Positions 57,630-64,000 of a stretch of DNA of 64,000 nucleotides are shown piece after piece (the first letter of the stretch is position 1; each line of letters opens with the position of its first letter). The notes below the pieces were generated by a model. The model was not told the DNA's origin and searched no databases. It saw only the letters and a program-made list of their open reading frames with translations. The translations under genes were made by a program, and so were the position numbers. Origin of the DNA: Adenanthera pavonina (taxonomy: Eukaryota; Streptophyta; Magnoliopsida; Fabales; Fabaceae). The stretch spans positions 34,630,001 through 34,694,000 of the forward strand of contig JAIVEN010000016.1 in NCBI GenBank assembly GCA_026686845.1, given 5' to 3'.

Positions 57630-57748
57630 GGGTGCGATCACACCAGCACTAATGCACCGGATCCCATCAGAACTCCGCAGTTAAGCGTGCTTGGGCGAGA
57701 GTAGTACTAGGATGGGTGACTTCCTGGGAAGTCCTCGTGTTGCACCCC
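57630..57748 (+). rRNA. 5S rRNA: 5S rRNA gene copy 99
   Basis: C92T. L-type spacer with AAGTTCCGG follows. Confidence 0.97.
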
Positions 57749-58213
57749 ACGTTTTGCGCAATACATATTTCAAACTGACAGAGGCAACCCGGCCGGTTCT
57801 GTGATTAGGGTTTTGATCCGGCTGGAACGGTTCCTTCTTCCGTCCGATTTACGCCAACTTGCAATCCGGGCAAGTTCCGGTCGAACCGGCGAGCATGTTC
57901 GACCCGTTTACATGCGTCACCGATCGATCCGGTCCGACCGCGAGAAGCAGTCACACCGGCAACGTGCGGCGGCTCGATTCAACTTTTAGCCGGTCGGACC
58001 GGTTCTCGATACTTTCTCTCTCCTCCCGTGACATCAGCTGGGCCCCGCGGCGGAAGGTTGAGCTGGTCTGACCGGATTAACCGCCAGGAAAGCCTGACGT
58101 GATTGCCCACCACAACGCACGGTGCGAATCAAGCACGGTTCCCGAGATCCTGTCGTGGCACGCTTTTCGAGACAGCCTGGGACCAGAAAACAATTGATTG
58201 CGCGCCGGCTGTC

Positions 58214-58332
58214 GGGTGCGATCACACCAGCACTAATGCACCGGATCCCATCAGAACTCCGCAGTTAAGCGTGCTTGGGTGAGAGTAGTACTAGGATGGG
58301 TAACCTCCTGGGAAGTCCTCGTGTTGCACCCC
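58214..58332 (+). rRNA. 5S rRNA: 5S rRNA gene copy 100
   Basis: C67T (first base of IE) and G89A (box C), both private. K-type spacer follows. Confidence 0.96.
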
Positions 58333-58797
58333 ACGTTTTGCGCAATACATATTTCAAAATCACAGAGCCCACCCGGCCGGTTCTGTGATTAGGGGTTTGA
58401 TCCGGCTGGAACGGTTCCTTCTTCCGTCCGGTTTACGCCAACTTGCAATCCGGGCAAGCACCGGTCGAACCGGCGAGGATGTTCGACCCGTTTACATGCG
58501 TCACCGCTCGATCCGGTCCGACGGCGAGAAGCAGTCAAACCGCCAACGTGCGGCGGCTCGATTCATCTTTTAGCCGGTCGGACCGGTTCTCGATACTTTC
58601 TCTCTCCTCCCGTGACATCAGCTGGGCCCCGCGGCGGAAGGTTGAGCTGGTCTGACCGGATTAACCGCCAGGAAAGCCTGACGTGATTGCCCACCACAAC
58701 GCACGGTGCGAATCAAGCACGGATCCCGAGATCCTGTCGTGGCACGCTTTTCGAGACAGCCTGGGTCCAGAAAACAAATGATTGCGCGCCGGCTGTC

Positions 58798-58916
58798 GGG
58801 TGCGATCACACCAGCACTAATGCACCGGATCCCATCAGAACTCCGCAGTGAAGCGTGCTTGGGCGAGAGTAGTACTAGGATGGGTGACTTCCTGGGAAGT
58901 CCTCGTGTTGCACCCC
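58798..58916 (+). rRNA. 5S rRNA: 5S rRNA gene copy 101
   Basis: T53G and C92T. Upstream spacer has an extra BamHI site (CACGGATCCC). Hybrid spacer with CTATGATTAGG follows; twin of copy 103. Confidence 0.97.
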
Positions 58917-59381
58917 ACGTTTTGCGCAATACATATTTCAAAATCACAGAGGCAACCCGGCCGGTTCTATGATTAGGGGTTTGATCCGGCTGGAACGGTT
59001 CCTTCTTCCGTCCGGTTTACGCAAACATTCAATCCGGGCAAGCACCGGTCGAACCGGCGAGGATGCTCGACCCGTTTACATGCGTCACCGCTCGATCCGG
59101 TCCGACGGCGATAAGCAGTCAAACCGCCAACGTGCGGCGGCTCGATTCATCTTTTAGCCGGTCGGACCGGTTCTCGATACTTTCTCTCTCCTCCCGTGAC
59201 ATCAGCTGGGCCCCGCGGCGGAAGGTTGAGCTGGTCTGACCGGATTAACCGCCAGGACAGCCTGACGTGATTGCCCACCACAACGCACGGTGCGAATCAA
59301 GCACGGTTCCCGAGATCCTGTCATGGCACGCTTTTCGAGACAGCCTGGGACCAGAAAACAATTGATTGCGCGCCGGCTGTC

Positions 59382-59500
59382 GGGCGCGATCACACCAGCA
59401 CTAATGCACCGGATCCCATCAGAACTCCGCAGTTAAGCGTGCTTGGGCGAGAGTAGTACTAGGATGGGTGACCTCCTGGGAAGTCCTCGTGTTGCACCCC
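59382..59500 (+). rRNA. 5S rRNA: 5S rRNA gene copy 102
   Basis: T4C (C4-A115 mismatch), private. Terminator followed by ACGC. K-type spacer follows. Confidence 0.97.
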
Positions 59501-59965
59501 ACGTTTTACGCAATACATATTTCAAAATCACAGAGCCCACCCGGCCGGTTCTGTGATTAGGGGTTTCATCCGGCTGGAACGTTTCCTTCTTCCGTCCGGT
59601 TTACGCCAACTTGCAATCCGGGCAAGCACCGGTCGAACCGGCGAGGATGTTCGACCCGTTTACATGCGTCACCGCTCGATCCGGTCCGACGGCGAGAAGC
59701 AGTCAAACCGCCAACGTGCGGCGGCTCGATTCATCTTTTAGCCGGTCGGACCGGTTCTCGATACTTTCTCTCTCCTCCCGTGACATCAGCTGGGCCCCGC
59801 GGCGGAAGGTTGAGCTGGTCTGACCGGATTAACCGCCAGGAAAGCCTGACGTGATTGCCCACCACAACGCACGGTGCGAATCAAGCACGGATCCCGAGAT
59901 CCTGTCGTGGCACGCTTTTCGAGACAGCCTGGGTCCAGAAAACAAATGATTGCGCGCCGGCTGTC

Positions 59966-60084
59966 GGGTGCGATCACACCAGCACTAATGCACCGGATCC
60001 CATCAGAACTCCGCAGTGAAGCGTGCTTGGGCGAGAGTAGTACTAGGATGGGTGACTTCCTGGGAAGTCCTCGTGTTGCACCCC
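59966..60084 (+). rRNA. 5S rRNA: 5S rRNA gene copy 103
   Basis: T53G and C92T with the same extra upstream BamHI site and hybrid spacer as copy 101, 1168 bp earlier. Confidence 0.97.
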
Positions 60085-60549
60085 ACGTTTTGCGCAATAC
60101 ATATTTCAAAATCACAGAGGCAACCCGGCCGGTTCTATGATTAGGGGTTTGATCCGGCTGGAACGGTTCCTTCTTCCGTCCGGTTTACGCAAACATTCAA
60201 TCCGGGCAAGCACCGGTCGAACCGGCGAGGATGCTCGACCCGTTTACATGCGTCACCGCTCGATCCGGTCCGACCGCGAGAAGCAGTCACACCGCCAACG
60301 TGCGGCGGCTCGATTCATCTTTTAGCCGGTCGGACCGGTTCTCGATACTTTCTCTCTCCTCCCGTGACATCAGCTGGGCCCCGCGGCGGAAGGTTGAGCT
60401 GGTCTGACCGGATTAACCGCCAGGAAAGCCTGACGTGATTGCCCACCACAACACACGGTGCGAACCAATCATGGTTCCCGAGATCCTGTCGTGGCACGCT
60501 TTTCGAGACAGCCTGGGACCAGAAAACAAATGATTGCGCGCCGGCTGTC

Positions 60550-60668
60550 GGGTGCGATCACACCAGCACTAATGCACCGGATCCCATCAGAACTCCGCAG
60601 TTAAGCGTGCTTGGGCGAGAGTAGTACTAGGATGGGTGACTTCCTGGGAAGTCCTCGTGTTGCACCCC
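60550..60668 (+). rRNA. 5S rRNA: 5S rRNA gene copy 104
   Basis: C92T. Hybrid spacer (L block, then AGGGGTTT) follows, as after copy 98. Confidence 0.97.
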
Positions 60669-61133
60669 ACGTTTTGCGCAATACATATTTCAAACTGACA
60701 GAGGCAACCCGGCCGGTTCTGTGATTAGGGGTTTGATCCGGCTGGAACGGTTCCTTCTTCCGTCCGGTTTACGCCAACTTGCAATCCGGGCAAGCACCGG
60801 TCGAACCGGCGAGGATGTTCGACCCGTTTACATGCGTCACCGCTCGATCCGGTCCGACGGCGATAAGCAGTCAAACCGCCAACGTGCGGCGGCTCGATTC
60901 ATCTTTTAGCCGGTCGGACCGGTTCTCGATACTTTCTCTCTCCTCCCGTGACATCAGCTGGGCCCCGCGGCGGAAGGTTGAGCTGGTCTGACCGGATTAA
61001 CCGCCAGGAAAGCCTGACGTGATTGCCCACCACAACGCACGGTGCGAATCAAGCACGGTTCCCGAGATCCTGTCATGGCACGCTTTTCGAGACAGCCTGG
61101 CACCAGAAAACAATTGATTGCGCGCCGGCTGTC

Positions 61134-61252
61134 GGGTGCGATCACACCAGCACTAATGCACCGGATCCCATCAGAACTCCGCAGTTAAGCGTGCTTGGGC
61201 GAGAGTAGTACTAGGATGGGTGACCTCCTGGGAAGTCCTCGTGTTGCACCCC
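61134..61252 (+). rRNA. 5S rRNA: 5S rRNA gene copy 105
   Basis: Matches the consensus. Terminator followed by ACGC, as after copy 102 three units upstream. K-type spacer with GGTACTGTG follows. Confidence 0.98.
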
Positions 61253-61717
61253 ACGTTTTACGCAATACATATTTCAAAATCACAGAGCCCACCCGGCCGG
61301 TACTGTGATTAGGGGTTTGATCCGGCTGGAACGGTTCCTTCTTCCGTCCGGTTTACGCCAACTTGCAATCCGAGCAAGCACCGGTCGATCCGGCGAGGAT
61401 GCTCGACCCGTTTACATGCGTCACCGCTCGATCCGGTCCGACCGCGAGAAGCAGTCACACCGCCAACGTGCGGCGGCTCGATTCATCTTTTAGCCGGTCG
61501 GACCGGTTCTCGATACTTTCTCTCTCCTCCCGTGACATCAGCTGGGCCCCGCGGCGGAAGGTTGAGCTGGTCTGACCGGATTAACCGCCAGGAAAGCCTG
61601 ACGTGATTGCCCACCACAACACACGGTGCGAACCAAGCATGGTTCCCGAGATCCAGTCGTGGCACGCTTTTCGAGACAGCCTGGGACCAGAAAACAAATG
61701 ATTGCGCGCCGGCTGTC

Positions 61718-61836
61718 GGGTGCGATCACACCAGCACTAATGCACCGGATCCCATCAGAACTCCGCAGTTAAGCGTGCTTGGGCGAGAGTAGTACTAGGA
61801 TGGGTGACTTCCTGGGAAGTCCTCGTGTTGCACCCC
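61718..61836 (+). rRNA. 5S rRNA: 5S rRNA gene copy 106
   Basis: C92T. L-type spacer with AAGTTCCGG and GAGCATG follows, as after copies 96 and 99. Confidence 0.97.
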
Positions 61837-62301
61837 ACGTTTTGCGCAATACATATTTCAAACTGACAGAGGCAACCCGGCCGGTTCTGTGATTAGGGTT
61901 TTGATCCGGCTGGAACGGTTCCTTCTTCCGTCCGATTTACGCCAACTTGCAATCCGGGCAAGTTCCGGTCGAACCGGCGAGCATGTTCGACCCGTTTACA
62001 TGCGTCACCGATCGATCCGGTCCGACCGCGAGAAGCAGTCACACCGGCAACGTGCGGCGGCTCGATTCAACTTTTAGCCGGTCGGACCGGTTCTCGATAC
62101 TTTCTCTCTCCTCCCGTGACATCAGCTGGGCCCCGCGGCGGAAGGTTGAGCTGGTCTGACCGGATTAACCGCCAGGAAAGCCTGACGTGATTGCCCACCA
62201 CAACGCACGGTGCGAATCAAGCACGGTTCCCGAGATCCTGTCGTGGCACGCTTTTCGAGACAGCCTGGGACCAGAAAACAATTGATTGCGCGCCGGCTGT
62301 C

Positions 62302-62420
62302 GGGTGCGATCACACCAGCACTAATGCACCGGATCCCATCAGAACTCCGCAGTGAAGCGTGCTTGGGCGAGAGTAGTACTAGGATGGGTGACCTCCTGGG
62401 AAGTCCTCGTGTTGCACCCC
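62302..62420 (+). rRNA. 5S rRNA: 5S rRNA gene copy 107
   Basis: T53G only. K-type spacer follows. Confidence 0.97.
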
Positions 62421-62885
62421 ACGTTTTGCGCAATACATATTTCAAAATCACAGAGCCCACCCGGCCGGTTCTGTGATTAGGGGTTTGATCCGGCTGGAAC
62501 GGTTCCTTCTTTCGTCCGGTTTACACCAACTTGCAATCCGGGCAAGCACCGGTCGAACCGGCGAGGATGTTCGACCCGTTTACATGCGTCACCGCTCGAT
62601 CCGGTCCGACGGCGAGAAGCAGTCAAACCGCCAACGTGCGGCGGCTCGATTCATCTTTTAGCCGGTCGGACCGGTTCTCGATACTTTCTCTCTCCTCCCG
62701 TGACATCAGCTGGGCCCCGCGGCGGAAGGTTGAGCTGGTCTGACCGGATTAACCGCCAGGAAAGCCTGACGTGATTGCCCACCACAACGCACGGTGCGAA
62801 TCAAGCACGGTTCCCGAGATCCTGTCATGGCACGCTTTTCGAGACAGCCTGGGACCAGAAAATAATTGATTGCGCGCCGGCTGTC

Positions 62886-63004
62886 GGGTGCGATCACACC
62901 AGCACTAATGCACCGGATCCCATCAGAACTCCGCAGTTAAGCGTGCTTGGGCGAGAGTAGTACTAGGATGGGTGACCTCCTGGGAAGTCCTCGAGTTGCA
63001 CCCC
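62886..63004 (+). rRNA. 5S rRNA: 5S rRNA gene copy 108
   Basis: T109A only, followed by a K-type spacer, the second exception to T109A-L linkage. Confidence 0.97.
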
Positions 63005-63469
63005 ACGTTTTGCGCAATACATATTTCAAAATCACAGAGCCCACCCGGCCGGTTCTGTGATTAGGGGTTTGATCCGGCTGGAACGGTTCCTTCTTCCGTC
63101 CGTTTTACGCCAACTTGCAATCCGGGCAAGCACCGGTCGAACCGGCGAGGATGTTCGACCCGTTTACATGCGTCACCGCTCGATCCGGTCCGACCGCGAG
63201 AAGCAGTCAAACCGCCAACGTGCGGCGGCTCGATTCATCTTTTAGCCGGTCGGACCGGTTCTCGATGCTTTCTCTCTCCTCCCGTGACATCAGCTGGGCC
63301 CCGCGGCGGAAGGTTGAGCTGGTCTGACCGGATTAACCGCCAGGAAAGCCTGACGTGATTGCCCACCACAACGCACGGTGCGAATCAAGCACGGTTCCCG
63401 AGATCCGGTCGTGGCACGCTTTTCGAGACAGCCTGGGTCCAGAAAACAAATGATTGCGCGCCGGTTGTC

Positions 63470-63588
63470 GGGTGCGATCACACCAGCACTAATGCACCGG
63501 ATCCCATCAGAACTCCGCAGTGAAGCGTGCTTGGGCGAGAGTAGTACTAGGATGGGTGACCTCCTGGGAAGTCCTCGTGATGCACCCC
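63470..63588 (+). rRNA. 5S rRNA: 5S rRNA gene copy 109
   Basis: T53G and T111A (A8-A111 mismatch near the inner end of helix I). Last complete gene; an incomplete K-type spacer follows. Confidence 0.97.
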
Positions 63589-64000
63589 ACGTTTTGCGCA
63601 ATACATATTTCAAAATCACAGAGCCCACCCGGCCGGTTCTGTGATTAGGGGTTTGATCCGGCTGGAACGGTTCCTTCTTCCGTCCGATTTACGCAAACAT
63701 TCAATCCGGGCAAGCACCGGTCGAACCGGCGAGGATGCTAGACCCGTTTACATGCGTCACAGCTCGATCCGGTCCGACCGCGAGAAGCAGTCACACCGGC
63801 AACGTCCGGCGGCTCGATTCATCTTTTAGCCGGTCGGACCGGTTCTCGATACTTTCTCTCTCCTCCCGTGACATCAGCTGGGCCCCGCGGCGGAAGGTTG
63901 AGCTGGTCTGACCGGATTAACCGCCAGGAAATCCTGACGTGATTGCCCACCACAACGCACGGTGCGAATCAAGCACGGTTCCCGAGATCCGGTCGTGGCA
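63589..64000 (+). other. Last spacer of the window, incomplete
   Basis: First 412 bp of a K-type spacer. It ends inside GGTCGTGGCA, about 53 bp before the expected start of the next 5S gene. Private changes include GATGCTAGAC, GTCACAGCTC and AACGTCCGG. Confidence 0.9.

Larger units (their letters stand above)
1..64000 (+). repeat. 5S rDNA tandem array, about 110 head-to-tail units
   Basis: The same unit of about 584 bp repeats from edge to edge in one orientation, with no inversion and no foreign insertion. Each unit is a 119-bp 5S rRNA gene plus a 465-bp spacer. From the gene end, a spacer holds a T4 terminator (+4 to +7), an AT-rich stretch, the K or L haplotype block (about +24 to +60), several 13-bp CCGGTC-type dyads, a second T4 (in CTTTTA), a 16-nt pyrimidine tract, and the upstream promoter region next to the following gene. 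The stretches of about 465 bp between the genes listed below are these spacers and hold no other gene. Window edges cut the array, so its full length is unknown. Tandem 5S arrays separate from 45S rDNA are the normal arrangement in most flowering plants. Confidence 0.98.

Noticed and set aside
323..64000. Repeating open frames of 60-128 aa on both strands
   Set aside because: They are the same frames recurring each unit, run across gene and spacer, and the unit length (584) is not a multiple of 3. Longer versions appear only where the TAA made by GTTAAG at gene nt 52-55 is lost (T53C or T53G on the + strand, T53G or T52A on the - strand). No start context, codon bias or domain supports translation.
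1..64000. CRISPR array
   Set aside because: The repeated and spacer parts are both conserved between units and far too long; the repeated part is a 5S rRNA gene.
1..64000. Bacterial or organelle rRNA operon
   Set aside because: No 16S or 23S sequence; a 119-nt gene with eukaryotic internal control boxes and T4 termination in a tandem array fits nuclear 5S rDNA.
1..64000. Assignment to a plant family or species
   Set aside because: The gene is too conserved and I do not recognise the spacer; a search of the spacer against plant 5S intergenic sequences would be decisive.

Overview
The whole 64-kb window is one uninterrupted head-to-tail tandem array of nuclear 5S ribosomal RNA genes, all on the + strand. 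It holds one truncated copy at the left edge (last 37 nt of the gene), 109 full-length 119-nt copies, and a partial spacer at the right edge. The usual unit is 584 bp: a 119-bp gene and a 465-bp non-transcribed spacer. The gene has the sequence pattern of flowering-plant 5S rRNA, with the BamHI site at nt 30-35, the plant box A/IE/box C internal promoter, C at -1, GC at -12/-11 and a T4 terminator just past the gene. I therefore read this as angiosperm nuclear DNA. I do not recognise the spacer well enough to name a family or species. I see no protein-coding gene, tRNA, transposon, 45S rDNA or CRISPR array. The many 60-112-aa open frames are shadows of the repeat.

Unit lengths over the 108 start-to-start intervals: 87 of 584 bp, 9 of 585 (one extra C in a spacer ACCC run), 10 of 583 (eight lack one C in a spacer dyad, one lacks a base in the upstream promoter region, one lacks a G) and 2 of 532 (a 52-bp spacer deletion). 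Gene positions below are numbered 1-119 against the majority sequence. Copy 59 (34381-34499) matches it exactly and serves as reference. 17 full copies match it and 92 differ by one to four substitutions. No gene has an indel. The 3' spacer comes in two main haplotypes. K has AATCACAGAGCCCACC followed by AGGGGTTT (about 78 units). L has ACTGACAGAGGCAACC followed by AGGGTTTT (about 25 units). Seven spacers are K/L hybrids.

Regional layout. (1) About 0-24 kb: K spacers with box-A allele T53C dominate, with L-type islands at 0.6-4 kb, 11.6-13 kb and 21-23 kb carrying G48A, T109A and sometimes G86C. (2) About 24-30 kb: mixed K and L, few gene variants. (3) 30.3-38.4 kb (segment A, 14 units) is repeated in tandem at 38.4-44.8 kb (segment A', 11 units), where three internal units are missing. 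(4) 46.3-53.3 kb contains a six-unit duplication (period 3503 bp). (5) About 53-64 kb: shorter two- and three-unit duplications and the box-C allele C92T. A three-unit higher-order repeat (about 1751 bp) recurs six times between 35.5 and 52.5 kb.

Functionally the genes would act as parallel templates for RNA polymerase III (TFIIIA, TFIIIC, TFIIIB), giving 5S rRNA for the large ribosomal subunit. Which copies are active cannot be read from sequence. The notable content is the fine structure: a readable record of unequal exchange and conversion, gene alleles linked to spacer haplotypes, and a box-A polymorphism at nt 52-53 present in 45 of 109 copies.
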